Of a stretch of 64,000 nucleotides of DNA, positions 32,820 to 44,961 are shown in pieces (position 1 is the stretch's first letter; every line of letters starts with the position of its first letter). The position numbers were made by a program, and so were the translations under genes. This DNA comes from Arthrinium phaeospermum (taxonomy: Eukaryota; Ascomycota; Sordariomycetes; Amphisphaeriales; Apiosporaceae). The notes under the pieces are model-generated. The model saw only the letters and a list, made by a program, of their open reading frames with translations. It made no database searches and had not been told where the DNA came from. The DNA lies in contig QYRS01000001.1 of assembly GCA_006503535.1 (NCBI GenBank), positions 1,054,001 through 1,118,000 of the forward strand, in the 5' to 3' direction.

Positions 32820-35800
32820 TGTCTCTGACAGTCAGGACCGGACTCCTAGCAGAAGGCGTAACAGAAAGAACGAGGAGAGACCCCAGGGACGGAGAGAGTT
32901 TCGAGGCGACCAATGGTAATAACCGCTGCGGAGATTGAACTGTAGGCTGCTACAACCTCGATCCAGTTTGTGGGGATTTGCTTAGGCGGGCTTCCAAGGT
33001 TGAATGAAATCCAGGAACCCGTTGCTGACCTGGTCGACCTAAGCCCGACTGGGAACTAGCAATTTGCACAACTATTCCCCAAGGAACCTGGAGATGCGCG
33101 AGACGAATGCTTAACTGCCTGTGCAGTCATGCAAATCCTCATGCTAGGCTGGTTTGATATCTAATGCTTGATGCACTAATGGGCTTGTCCGTGTTTGGGT
33201 CCTTTCTTTTCTTTCCTGAGCCGAATACCTGGGTCGATGTCGGTGTTGGGTCTTGTGATTGCTTACCTAGGTATGTAATGTGCAGTTCGATTCTTCAACA
33301 CGGACGGTTAGCTCTTGTGCAGCAGCAGTGCAGCGGCCCCCTTCATGCTGTGTTATGCTGTGTTCCCCGGGTCGGCGGCAACGGCCGGAAATTTTGTGGC
33401 CAACAGCTCTTGCAAATCCTCCCCAACGACACGGGTGTTCCTTGCAACAGAGCCGTACCAGAGCTGTGCTGCCCGCCGACCGGCTCAGAAACTAGGTAGA
33501 TAGATATACTCACTTTGGTAGTAGTCTATGTCTACATTCGGCAGTCTGGTATTTTAGTCTACATTCCACCGGAGCTTAGGAGCCGTTAGCGGAGGAAACG
33601 TCAACAACGCAAGATTGGCTGAAGAGGCAGAGATGGCAGCCGATTAATTCCAGCGGCATTGCATTGTGCCGCCGATAGCTTACTAGGCGCTACATACTAT
33701 TGCTCGAAAATGCTCTTGCGACTTGGCCAATGCTGCTTGAATTTGGGATCGTCGGTGAGGTTGATGAGACGGTTCGGGCTGCAGTGCTGTCTGGCGGCAA
33801 GTCCGGTAGTGCTTACTGGAGCCTGCAACTGTAATATAATCGAACAGGCTGAGACGCTTGTCATCGATATATGACGCTTGCCTTTAGCTCTTCCTTTTTC
33901 GAGTCTTTTTGTATAGTTCTCGTCGTCCAGTGGGCGCCGAGTCCTGGTAAGTACCTACGGGATAGATCTCGGTGTCGGAGCCAGGCGTTCTGGTATGATA
34001 TTGACGTGACATGTCAAACGCAGTCGCCTGTGCTCCTCGACTCGGCAACGGTAGTCTGGAAAGGGGACCCAAATCTGCACCAGCTCGATACATGCATTGA
34101 AACAATCTACAGAATGATGTCAATCCCTCGCTATCCGCCTTCATATGTATGAAGCGCGCGAGCCCCCGTGATGCCTCATGCAAGGGCGCCTTGATGATCT
34201 TCCATCCATAGCTCCTCGCGTCGGGGCCTTCGAAGGTTCGCTAAAGCCGGCCACCGTGACAGCACGTTGCCGCTCCTGGTGCCGAACCTCCATAGCTTGT
34301 CTCTGATAGTGACAGTACCTGCATGAGGTCGCACCCACGGCCAAACGGGCAAGATGCGAAAAATGATCACATATTCCAATGCGGCTGCATGTCCCGCATA
34401 TGGCTGGTCACTATTCAAACCTATTCAACTTTGGGATCGAGCTATTCCCTGCACTGCACAGATAGAACTTAGACTATTCACACTGGATCTCGACGATTTG
34501 ATAATTTCGAATTCATCACGAGGTCTTCATATTTTTCTTTTAATCCATACATATGCCATCAGGCCACCTATTGGTTTGATCCAGACAGCATTTTATACGA
34601 GTTACGCAGACCCTAGCAGAAATAGAGTTGATATCCAATCAATCAAACCGGATCTCGCTCAGACTACAGCCAAACGACTGCAGCCGCGATCCGGATGGGA
34701 TATTGGCCGTATGGATACATCTTGATGAGAATTCATTATTAGAAATCAAATGTTTACATTTGGTGGGTTCGGCACGCGTCATGACCTCGTTTGTTGCGAC
34801 TGGCTGGGACTCTGGGAGATTGAAATGAAGCTGAGAGAAAAAATGGTTGAATTAGCGCTGGATCCGTCGTAGGGAACGTATGAAATTTGCTGGGATAACA
34901 GCATGGGCCAGTACATGGGCGACAGGGGAAAACCAAAACAAAAAAAAGAAGACCCACCTAAAAGCTCTCTGCTTTCCCATTGGTCCAGACCCTTCCGACA
35001 AAAAAAAGAGGAAAGGAAAAAGAAGGCACAAGGAAGCCGAGGATCAAATTGGATTGAATCTTGACAGCTTCTTCATCCCCCTTGCGTGCGCGCCCTTGCT
35101 CGATGATGTCAGGCGGATATAGTTTTGGACGGGATTTGAAGGAATTGCATCTCATCCCTTCTGCCCATCTTCATTGACGACTTGCTGGCGGTTTATTTCA
35201 TGGAATAATTGCTTGCAAGCCGGCGTAGAGATCTGAAGCTTCGCGGCCCGGGATTGCAATAGCATTGACCTTTTCCACGTGAAATCAACATCGCTTGGGC
35301 TGCTTCTTTTTGGTGGGTGGTGGTTGTGACAGCGGCCCGCCCCCCTGTAAAAGCGGTCCTGCTGGGGTGTGTTCAGGCTACTGGTGGTGCAGGCTCCATT
35401 CAGTTAGGGGCTTCCGGCTCCCTAGCGCATCGGGGGGAGACAGCGCAGCTCGCCCCGGTTCGAAGCGAGCTCGACGAACCCAATGGAGCGGGAGACCAAT
35501 CTGCCAATGGGGCCTTGCCTGGCAAAAACGAAGTTGGCTTCAATATTGTTTGTGATTCCTTTGCTTTTAAGCAATATCACTAATTTCCGCTTACCAGCCC
35601 TTCTCGGAGAAGGAGCAAATCATTCCGACACAGATCCTGCGTCGTGTTCTCTCCCTACTCGACAGGACTGAAACACATCCATCCATCTCCTGAACGGATG
35701 GATGTCGGGCAAAAGGGGGCGCTCACACAACCTCGCACGATAAAGCCTTGGAGTACCCATCAGAGGAGGCCTATTCTCCATCGCCATGCTGTCGCCCCCT

Positions 35801-37731
35801 CCGGTTACTGCCTCTCCGGTTACCTAGTCCCTTGCCTACCATGGCCGATGGCTGGGGAGGCTGGCAATGAGCCATCCTGCACGGCTATGGCGGGTAGTGA
35901 GGTAGTACAGCCTTGCGCCTATGATGAAAATGTGGGTGGCGTATCAACACACGTTCAGCCCTTTCACCAATGCTGAGGTGAAGCCACACTATGCACAAGT
36001 TTGGTTCATCCGCCTCACCCCGTTTTTCCCTTTGGGTTGGGGCAGTGATGTTTTCCTTGCTAAGTAAGTGTCCGCCATAGGATATATATATCTCTGCCCA
36101 TCGGCCGAGCCGAGATGGTAGTAGAAACAACCCATAACTATCGTCCATCAACGGGCAGATTGGGGTTCCCTGAAATGACTGGAGATTCCGCTGGCCGTTA
36201 CCCTCAACAAGGCGATTGACACGAAGGAATCACTCGTACATTCGGCTCAATCGTCCTGGTGGGACAGTTCTCACAGCCTCCCTTTTTCGTGTATTCATGA
36301 CACCTTGCAAGATCGACATGGCTATACTACGAAGTGGGAATTGTATCTGTGTTGTCGCGTTTGCCAGTTTATCGGTATATCATACATACGAGAAGTAAGC
36401 TTTGGATAGCTCTCCCCAACCAACGATTTATCAATTTCGCATTGGACTATTTGCCCTCGGGATAAAATTAATATGCCAATATATGGGCACCGGATTAGTC
36501 CATGGCAAACGCACATGAAGAAGAAGGCTTTCCGTTTGACGTGCACTTATGTCGGCCTCGGTTCTAACCTGCCACAGCCTGTCCTACCTACCAACCCCAT
36601 TTTCCGAAGCAAAAGGGAGGCTTTGGTGGACAGGAAAATGACAAGTCAGGCCGGCGGGGCGGGGAAAGCATACAGGATGTCTTTTTGCAGAATTGGTGTG
36701 TATGCCAGATCCAACCCGATGCGGTGATGTTGTATGCAGCACACGCCTTCATGTCGTTTGCTTGCCTTTGCCGCCAAACGTCATCGACTGGAGTGTTTCA
36801 AATTTGTCTTGCGATACCGTCCTGATTGAAGTTTACTTTGTACCGACAGACACTCGGACCATACGTCCGGCAAATATTGGGGATTTGCACGTGATCTACA
36901 CCACTCGTACCTGGATGCGTCAGGTACGAAGCGCATGTTGGTCCATTGATCGCTGGCCCATGCAGCCATGCGGCCATGCTGTTCCTCAACCTGTTCTGGC
37001 TGCGCAATGGTGCACCAAGGAGCCAAGTACAGTATGTACTGTCAGTACTTGACGCATGACAGGGGTTAAGCTCCTACTGAACAAACGCAGAAGGTACAGT
37101 ACAGGAGGCAGACGGGAGTGAGTGTGTGGAGAGGTCAAAGCTCCCCTTGCCTGTCTGCCCTCCTTCCTCTTCAATTCTTGGGGAAGAGAGCCAGTTGCCA
37201 GCCCGGCCAGCCAACCAGCGGCCGTTTAAGCTGCTGTCTCCCATGTTTTGCCAGGGGCCAATCGACAGCTCCCGTGTCTAGCATCGGGCTATGGGCAGAA
37301 TGTGGTCCGCGTACACACCATTACAGCATCCAAGTCCCCCAATGTCATCATTTTGCAACGCAACGCAGCCAGCTCTCATTCTCCTTCTGTCTTCTGCATG
37401 CTTCCCTTCCCCTCTCCCTCTCCGATCCCCCAGCTGCAGTCTTCCCTCTTCGTTTGACTGCTAACTTTAAGTGACATCGAGTGACTTTGTGGCTCTCTCA
37501 AACGTGATCCACAATGACAGAGTTATGCTCTCTGCCACCATCTTCCCCATGTGCAGAAGCTCGTACTGTAGTCCTCGCGGCGGTACTTACAGATGTACTC
37601 GTCAGTACATGTACGTTGGTAGGTAGTAGACAGGTAGGTATTGTAGCTTTACCACGCGGAGGAGGAGAGAAGAGAGGTTGAGCAAGCAACAAGCACCTTG
37701 GGATGGGCGAGCAACAGCAGCAGCAGCACAC

Positions 37732-37745
37732 TTGCGCATGCGCAA
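37732..37745. promoter_or_regulatory. 14-base perfect palindrome TTGCGCATGCGCAA
   Basis: Lies 408 bases before the ATG of the acidic protein gene. A perfect dyad of this length is a plausible binding site for a dimeric factor; none is known to me for it in fungi. Confidence 0.35.
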
Positions 37746-38152
37746 TGGGATGGGCTGGCAAGCCGGCAAGCAACGCCAACTAGCAAGCTCCCCCTCCTCT
37801 TCCTCCTCCTCCTCCTCCTCAATCCCCCATCCCCCCAAGTCCGACCTTCCCTAGCTGTCCAGCCAGCTCCCAGCTCCCCGAGCTCCCCCAGCTTACGAGC
37901 CTCCGTCTCCCACCTTTCCCTGCGCGTTCCCTCTCCTGTCTGTCTCGACCGACCCTGGGGAGCCGCGCCCAGCGCTTTCCTTTCCCACCACCCCCAGCTT
38001 CTTCTTCTCCTTTTATCCATTCCCTTCCCTCCTCTCTTCCATCTTGCTTGCTCAGTGGACTCTTATACTTTTCACTTGCCATTGACTTACCGGGACTTCT
38101 TCTCCCTGCTGCCGAACCTACCCATTATCTACCTATCCACTTACAGCCAACC

Positions 38153-39024
38153 ATGTCCCGCAAGCGCAAGACTGAGGAAGAAGAGCTCGTTGCTCTTCCC
38201 AGCGACGAAAGCGAAGAAGAAGAGGAGTAAGTAATACCGTCGGCGCGTCACCTGCGCACTCTTGGCGCCCAGTTCGCAAGCTATGGTCTTCCGCCTGGCG
38301 TATGTCGCAAGCTATGCGCCATCACGCTCGATGCGCCTAGACTGAGCGCATTGACATGGCTCTATCGATGTGACCCTAGGCACTTCGCCTTTATTATAGC
38401 TTCAGAGACCGATACGTATTATGAAGCTTGACGGTGCTGACACCATTGTTAGGTATATCTCCGAGGGAGATGAGGACGAAGAAGTCGATGATGACGATGA
38501 CGAGGAGGAGGAGGAGGTCGAAGAGGAAGACGGCGAACCCGAAGGCGAGGAGAATGGTGTAAAGTGTGAGTCGCCCCGCCTCGTGATGCGCCCTTCCCCT
38601 TCCAGATGGCGCAGCCCGTAGAGAGTAGCGTCGCAAGCTACCATGCGCGCCTTGGAGAACGTTGAGGAACAAGTCTGATAACGCATCCGTACCACTAGCT
38701 CAACCAGCACGCCCGGCTAAGAAACAGAAAACCGCGCCGGATTCTACCGAGCCTGTTCCCGTTGTGGACGACGGCGATGAGGAAGAGCCCGACGAGGATG
38801 ACGAAAATGTCGATGAGCAAGGCGGACTTGAGCCTGAGGAAGACGCCCTCGAGGAAGAGGAAGACCCCGACGCCGAGGAGGAAGACGGTAATGAGGAAGC
38901 TGCCGCCGCCGAAGAGCCCGCCGAAGAGCCCGCCAAGGCTGTCAAGGTCGGCGCTGCTCCAGTTGTTACCGAGGGGGCTGACGACGTCAAGGAGGTTGCT
39001 GCCAACGGCGACGAGGAAGATTAA
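38153..39024 (+). CDS. Highly acidic nuclear-type protein
   Basis: Three exons: 38153-38226, 38453-38565 and 38699-39024, giving 170 residues. Intron 1 is 226 nt (GTAAGT...GTTAG, phase 2). Intron 2 is 133 nt (GTGAGT...CTGATAAC...CTAG, phase 1). The protein starts MSRKRKTEEEELVALPSDES, turns into long Glu/Asp runs, has a short basic patch in exon 3 (ARPAKKQKT, a possible nuclear localisation signal), then again Glu/Asp/Ala-rich sequence to the end. Such composition is typical of histone-binding and nucleolar acidic proteins, but there is no defined domain, so I do not name it. The exon joins were chosen because all three keep the acidic frame and the coding length is a multiple of three. The upstream region has a long pyrimidine-rich leader. 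Confidence 0.75.
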
Positions 39025-40205
39025 GGCCATCAAATCACATGGACTCTTCATAAAGGCAGCTCGATGCGCCTGCCTCGTACGCTGATAATGTTTTGGATTG
39101 ACATCTTGTTGAGCATGCTTGGTTGAGATCTCTTGGTTATTGAAATAACATGTACGGATTTCGTATCTCTGAAGAATATAGAAGTAACTTCATAGCTATC
39201 AAAGCTTTCGTTGAAGAAGCCAAAGGTACAGGAACCGTCTTTTGAATTTGTGGCGTTGCAAGTTCTTGTAAGGTGCAATTCTTTGCATCCAACAGGGACG
39301 GGGGTCATGGAATGGTTTGGGTAAGAAGTCTCATAATACTGCAACGTTCCGAACCTATCTATTATACCAAAATGGACATGACTTCCATTGGGCATCCATG
39401 CCTTCTTGGGTGAAAAAAGCTTCGTGGAATTAGCCATACACAAAGCATTGTCATGTCGCTTTCCCCCGCGCTAAGCTCCATACATACTGACGATTATTTT
39501 ACGTGCGTAAGTACGCCTTCGCTTGCCGAGCGAAAGCTATCAAACGGCTTCTGGTTGGCCATGGATCCCCCCATTGATGGATGCGCTGCGGCCTGCATTG
39601 CGACCTCTATCCAAGTGCAGTAGATTACTTGGAAAGTATGTAGTTGAGTGGAAAGCCAGAAGCGATCGTTAGCCCCACCTACGGAGCGTGTTCCTGACCT
39701 ATTGATCATGGCCTATTGATCATCACCAGAACGGGGCGGCGTCCATTAGGAGGTCCGTCCCTCCCGTGCCTGAACGGTCCAGCTTTCACCGGCTGGCACT
39801 CCGGGTGGGATACTTGTAAGTAGTTTAACAAATGGGATAAAAGGCATACTTTCAACTTCACACCAAATTCATTCGACGAACAAAGATTTGTTGCTACAAT
39901 AATGGCTTGGATCACATAGTTGTATGCGTCTAAGAGGTTCTTGAAACTACCGTCTCCTATAATCACCACTGGATGTATCGCCGACAATCAATAAAGGGGC
40001 TTGAACAGACATGTCACTACACAAAAAGTCGTGAGCTTCAAAAGATGGATACTCTAACACAGCAGGGTTTCGGTTGAAGCATGAAAAGGAAGGGTATAGT
40101 CATATAGCCTAGCACAACAACCTGTATGATCCACACTAGAATAACAAACGCCAGAACCAATGCATCAGTGGCAACAACTGTTTTGAACCTGAAGGGGCGA
40201 GTCTT
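39025..40205. other. 3' flank and gap between convergent genes
   Basis: A 131-residue minus-strand frame at 39048-39443 contains NGSHVHFGIIDRFGTLQYY and four cysteines, and a 93-residue frame lies at 39706-39987. Neither has a signal peptide, splice sites or a family I recognise. They overlap what should be 3' UTR, so no gene is called. Confidence 0.4.
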
Positions 40206-41579
40206 CTATTCGTCCTCCTCCTCGTCCTCCTCCCACTCATCCTCCTTGGCAGCTTCGTCAGCGGCACCCGCCAGACCCTCGCTGTCGTAGTCGTCGTCGT
40301 CGTCCATCATCTCATCAAACAGATCACTGTTGTTGCCGTCCAGATCCATCTCGTCGTCGTCGTCGCCGTCCTTCTTGGCGCCGCCATTGGCAGCACGCTC
40401 TTTCTTCTTCTTCTCGACATTTGCCTTTTGCTCCTTGCGGCGCTTCTCCTTCTCTGTCCGCCTCTGTTCCCAGCGCTTTTCGAGCTCCTTGATCTCGTCT
40501 TTGGACTTGTGGATGTGTTCGTGCCACATGACGTTGCCGCCAGAAAGACCCTCCTCGACCTTGACCAAGCGCAGTTTCATGCGCGGGCCCAGTTCGACCA
40601 TTTTCACAGCTCTGCGCTCCACCCGGTCATCTGCCTCGTCGGCCTTGGCACTGGCCTCGAGAGCCGCGCGGGCCTTCTGGGACAGAACCTTCTTGGGAGC
40701 GTTGTCGAGAACCTCCACTTCGGCATCCGTGTCCATTTCACTGCCACTCGTGGCGTCCGTCATGTAACCATCTCCGTTCTCGCCGCCAACCATGTAGTCA
40801 GAGATATCTTCCAACTTGCCCAGGTTCGGCACACCACCTTTCCTCGCCTTCTTATTAAGCAGCTTTTCGGCCGCATCCAGTCGCCGAAGGGGCTTGGAGA
40901 CACCGACCGCCTTGGTTGTGATGGCGTAGTGTCGGAAGTTGATGATGAAGCTGCCGTCGTCTCCATCCTTGGCGGGCTCTCGATTTAACAGAAGCACCCG
41001 CTTAATGGAGCGAAGCGGTGTCTTCTGGGGGTTGATGGGAGGGAAGAGGGACTGGAAGACGGTGGTCGTGAGGGTCTCGAGATGGCGAGGGACCTTTGAC
41101 TTGGCGTCGGAGTTGGGGGTAGAGAAATTGTTCATGACGAGCAAGGGGGGTGTGAGGTACTCCTTGCCGCCGCCGCGCGGGTGTCGCTGGGCGCGCCGCA
41201 CATCCTTGCAGAGGGAGTATTTGTCGACGCGGAAGTGCAGTGTAGGGCCTCGGGGCGCGAGAGCTACACGGAGGTTTGTGTTGCCGGAATCCGACTTGGA
41301 GAACAGGAGCAGATGCGTGACTCCCAGCGGGCCGGTCATGGTGACATAGTCCCGAAGACGGTTCGCGCGGCGCTCCTTCAATCGACTCGCAGTACCGGGC
41401 TCCATGACCTGGCGCACATCCTTGGCCAATTGACTGATATTTGATCCAACTTCACCAGCACCTATCCGAATGACCATGCTCTTGGGGTCCTTGGCGGAGG
41501 CATGGCCAGTCGAGGCGGCGGTCGACTCGGGGTTGGCGGCGCCGACGTGGGTGCGCCTCTTTGTCCGACGTTTCGCCAT
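40206..41579 (-). CDS. SSF1: Brix-domain ribosome biogenesis protein Ssf1/Peter Pan
   Basis: A 457-residue intronless frame. It starts MAKRRTKRRTHV (basic), followed by the Brix domain: KSMVIRIG, SNISQLAKDVRQVMEP, LRDYVTMTGPLGVTHLLLFS, LRVALAPRGPTLHFRV, then PPLLVMNNF, the FQSLFPPINP and RVLLLNREP segments, and INFRHYAI near residue 220. The C-terminal third is a charged coiled coil (KRWEQRRTEKEKRRKEQK) with a long acidic end. Ssf1 is a nucleolar assembly factor of the 66S pre-ribosome needed for proper processing of 27S pre-rRNA to 25S/5.8S rRNA. Size and layout match fungal orthologues. It is transcribed divergently from RRP3, another rRNA-processing gene, across a 690-bp shared promoter with a repeated 12-mer. 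Confidence 0.95.
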   Translation of the reverse strand: MAKRRTKRRTHVGAANPESTAASTGHASAKDPKSMVIRIGAGEVGSNISQLAKDVRQVMEPGTASRLKERRANRLRDYVTMTGPLGVTHLLLFSKSDSGNTNLRVALAPRGPTLHFRVDKYSLCKDVRRAQRHPRGGGKEYLTPPLLVMNNFSTPNSDAKSKVPRHLETLTTTVFQSLFPPINPQKTPLRSIKRVLLLNREPAKDGDDGSFIINFRHYAITTKAVGVSKPLRRLDAAEKLLNKKARKGGVPNLGKLEDISDYMVGGENGDGYMTDATSGSEMDTDAEVEVLDNAPKKVLSQKARAALEASAKADEADDRVERRAVKMVELGPRMKLRLVKVEEGLSGGNVMWHEHIHKSKDEIKELEKRWEQRRTEKEKRRKEQKANVEKKKKERAANGGAKKDGDDDDEMDLDGNNSDLFDEMMDDDDDYDSEGLAGAADEAAKEDEWEEDEEEDE

Positions 41580-41652
41580 GGCTTATTGTGGTATTATAGA
41601 AACTCGACAAAAATCCAAAGTATCGGATTGTACCAATTGGGGATCTTGGGTG

Positions 41653-41664
41653 AAAGTTTGGGTG
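41653..41664 (+). promoter_or_regulatory. AAAGTTTGGGTG motif, copy near SSF1
   Basis: Exact 12-mer, 74 bases upstream of the SSF1 ATG. An identical 12-mer lies at 42097 in the same promoter. Confidence 0.45.
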
Positions 41665-42096
41665 CAGCTGGTTGAGCGAGAGTTGGATGGGTGTTGCTAC
41701 TACCCCCAGATTTTGCGTACTATGATGTTCTACTACCAAGCTGCAAGTTCGCCCAAGAAAAAGTTCAGAGTCCCGCCTAAAATTTCTTATCGTCGGCTAT
41801 CGATAATCGGGAACATCAGATAAGACTTACAAGATGTCACAACAACAACCCGTCAGGACATGATGAACAGAACATTGAAACATCGAACTTCACTTTCTGC
41901 GTGCAGTACTTTAGATTCAAAGATACTGTCCTTTATTGAGTGACTTGATTCGCCTACCATTTGCTGAAAATACCAAAACATATCAGTTGGATGGAGTGAC
42001 AGTTTTTTTCCGTGACAGGGTCGGAGGGACCTGTAAGTTTAGATGAGGCCCGCTAAAAAGTTGGGTGGGCCTTTTCTTTGAATGCGAGCGAACATC

Positions 42097-42108
42097 AAAG
42101 TTTGGGTG
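42097..42108 (+). promoter_or_regulatory. AAAGTTTGGGTG motif, copy near RRP3
   Basis: Exact second copy, 162 bases upstream of the RRP3 ATG. A close variant (AAAGTTGGGTGG) is at 42057-42068. Confidence 0.45.
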
Positions 42109-42147
42109 GCTTGACTTCCTATGAATCACATCGAAACCTGCTCAGGT

Positions 42148-42156
42148 TATAAAAAA
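42148..42156 (+). promoter_or_regulatory. TATA-like box of RRP3
   Basis: TATAAAAAA, about 115 bases before the ATG at 42270. Confidence 0.4.
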
Positions 42157-42269
42157 CTGCAGCTCGCCTTCCTGCCACAAGTCGACGACTTCCACCGATA
42201 CACCACCGATTGATCCGACGAGCCAGACCTTCTACTCTAGAGAAACCCAATCGTCGCAGCTTTTACAAC

Positions 42270-44139
42270 ATGTCTTCGGTGACGGGCAAGCGGCGCAAGC
42301 TGTCGCACGATGCGAAGGCCCCTCGCGCCAAGGCAGACATCAAAAGCGAGAAGAAGAAGGCCATCGCGAAACAGGTCAATGATGACGAGAGCGATTCGAG
42401 CGAAGAGGAGTCCCCTCTAGACTCCGGCACCCTCCTCGACGAGGACGAGGTCAATGATGAGGCCCAAGCCGAGGGATCTGGTGCGAACAGCGACGAATCC
42501 GAGGCTAGTGATAGTGATGCCGAGGAAGAAGAAGATGTAGCAGACAAGTCATTCAAAGAGCTTGGCATTGTCGACTCGCTTTGTGAAGCTTGTGAGAAGT
42601 TGGGCTACACAAATCCCACACCGATCCAGCAGAAGTCCATCCCTATTGCACTCCAGGACCGCGACGTCATTGGCCTGGCCGAGACAGGAAGTGGTAAAAC
42701 GGCTGCCTTTGCCTTGCCCATCTTGCAGGCGCTGCTCGATAAGCCGCAGCCTCTGTTCGGCCTGGTCATCGCCCCTACTCGTGAGCTTGCAGCCCAGATT
42801 GGCGCAAGTTTCGAAGCTCTTGGCTCCCTGATCTCCTTGCGATGCGCTGTCATTGTCGGTGGTCTTGATATGGTGCCTCAAAGCATTGCGCTTTCTCGCA
42901 AGCCGCACATCATCGTTGCTACCCCTGGTCGTCTTCTTGATCATCTCGAGAAGACCAAGGGCTTTAGTCTGAAGGCCTTGAAGTACTTGGTCATGGACGA
43001 AGCAGATCGTCTCCTAGATATGGACTTCGGTCCGATCATTGAGAAGATCCTCAAGTTTGTGCCCAGGGACCGTCGTACCTTCCTTTTCTCTGCCACCATG
43101 TCGTCTAAAGTCGAGTCCCTCCAGAGAGCCAGTCTGCGGGACCCCGTAAGGGTCAGTGTCACAACTAACAAGTACCAAACTGTCTCCACCTTGAAGACTC
43201 ATTATATGTTTATGCCTCACAAGTACAAGTAAGTTCACCCCTTCGTTTGGATGTCAACATTATGACATATTCGAACGGGGGAGGAGTATTTCTATGTTGG
43301 TATATGTTTGCATACCGGTGGTGCTAACCTAAGGTGGATAGGGATACATATCTGATCTTCCTCGCCCATGAGTTCAACGGCAAATCCGGCATCATTTTCA
43401 CTCGCACTGTTAATGAATGTCAACGTCTGTCTATTCTGCTACGAAATCTGGGCTTCGGTGCGATTCCTTTGCATGGACAGTTGGGCCAGACTGCCCGTCT
43501 TGGAGCCCTGAACAAGTTCAAGGCCAAGTCACGGGATATCCTGGTAGCAACCGATGTTGCTGCCCGTGGTCTCGATATCCCGAGTGTGGACGTCGTCAGT
43601 AAGTACACACAAATCATACTCTCTTCGAAAAGTTGAAGCCAGGCGCGGTGTCCTTCGGACCCCTGAACCCTGCACATGGGATGATTGATTGCCCACCCCG
43701 AATACCTACTTGCTGGCTAACATCTACCCAGTCAACTACGATCTCCCCACTGATTCCAAGTCCTACGTCCACAGAGTAGGACGTACGGCTAGAGCTGGAA
43801 GAGCAGGCCATGCCATTTCTTTCGTCACGCAATACGACCTCGAAATCTGGTTGCGCATTGAGGCTGCCCTGGGTCAGAAGTAAGTCAAATGCACTACTTC
43901 GCAAGTATGGCTAAATTGTTACTGACCGCTTGTCCAGGTACGAGGAGTACGACTCGAACAAGGAAGAAGTCATGCTGTTCAAGCCTCGCGTTGACGAGGC
44001 AGCTCGTGAGGCTCGGACGGAGATGAAGGATATCCATGAGAGCCGCGACAAGAAAGGCCGAGGCCTCAAAGGTGGTCGCTTCAAGAAGGGCAGTTCTGGC
44101 AAGAGAAGACGGGACGACATGGATGCTGAGGAGGGTTGA
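42270..44139 (+). CDS. RRP3: DEAD-box ATP-dependent rRNA helicase Rrp3
   Basis: Four exons: 42270-43228, 43342-43598, 43732-43879 and 43938-44139 (521 residues). All introns are GT-AG, 113, 133 and 58 nt. The start is the ATG giving [10 protein letters not shown], after which the acidic/Ser-rich tail of about 90 residues leads into the helicase. Motifs in order: Q motif (FKELG ... TPIQ), AETGSGKT (I), PTRELA (Ia), VMDEADR (II, DEAD), FSAT (III), IIFTRT (IV), TDVAARGLD (V), [13 protein letters not shown] (VI). The C-terminus is basic ([13 protein letters not shown]). The full pattern, with VVINYDLP at the exon 2/3 join, fits Rrp3/DDX47, a nucleolar helicase for 18S rRNA maturation in the 40S pathway. 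It lies head-to-head with SSF1 (60S pathway). Confidence 0.95.
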
Positions 44140-44961
44140 TTTGCTAATAGCCCCCTTGGGCCAGAGCTGGGATGAATGGGTGGGGTTACTGCACTTTGTG
44201 TTGGACCGGCTGCCATTGTCGTTAATTTCACGGACAGTAAAAGGCGTTTTTGGCAGCATCAGCATTGCTTGGTACTGTATGGGAACAGGCCTCGATATCT
44301 AGTCTCCCAGCGAGCATGTCCAGCTTGCTGCTTCTATTCGAGATTGAGACGGCAGCATTTGACGTGTTATTGAACAGAATAATCAAAAGTCATTTATGAA
44401 AACTGAAGGGACTGCATGTTGACCTCTGGCTGCCTGCTAGATTCCTGGCCCATCACCGTGAATGCTGCCAAGAGGTTGAAACCCCTCTTTACTGTTACCC
44501 CTTTTAGTCTACAGACATGTTAGCTGGGCGCCTAGGCCAGAGTGCAGTGTCCAGCAGGACATATGAAGGATATAAACTGGCAGTGACATCTGATACTCAT
44601 CAGTCCAGAGTCATTGAAAACTGAGGGCTGTTTATCTCTAGCTAGTCGAGGCGATTCTTGCCCAACGTCCCCAGAGATTGCGATACGGTAAAAAGAGATA
44701 CGGAATGGGCTGTTTATTTTGGAATGATGAGATTGAGACACACTCAGATTAGCTGTCGATATCCATTAGATAATCCCTTACGAATATCTAGCTAGGGACG
44801 GTGGTGGCTGGAATGGGGGCTTCTAAGGGATGTCTCACCTACACATTTCGAAGCACTCAAAACCCCATGCCAAAACACACGAGATCGGCGTTCCTGTTCT
44901 TTCTCATTATGCCTTGTCTGCCTCGCGGGCGGCATCACCATAGCAAGGCGCAATCGTCAAG
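44140..44961. other. Intergenic, no supported gene
   Basis: 3' flank of RRP3 and upstream region of the MFSD5-like gene; no frame or repeat of note. Confidence 0.5.

Larger units (their letters stand above)
32512..38152. other. 5.6-kb gene-poor region
   Basis: No convincing gene on either strand. It holds a 55-bp exact direct repeat (32606 and 32765), a small perfect inverted repeat TCGTACCTG/CAGGTACGA at 36905-36929, a 14-base palindrome at 37732-37745, and a polypyrimidine leader at about 37790-38150 in front of the acidic protein gene. Length suggests regulatory DNA or missed non-coding RNA, but nothing proves it. Confidence 0.5.

Noticed and set aside
33164..33499. Cys-rich plus-strand frame considered as a hydrophobin
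   Set aside because: Cysteine spacing does not give the eight-Cys hydrophobin pattern and there is no signal peptide.
35449..35475. GGTTCGA-containing string considered as a tRNA T arm
   Set aside because: Flanking bases do not pair into a 5-bp stem and no anticodon arm lies upstream.
39048..39443. 131-residue minus-strand frame with four cysteines
   Set aside because: Overlaps the 3' flank of the acidic protein gene; no recognisable domain or secretion signal.
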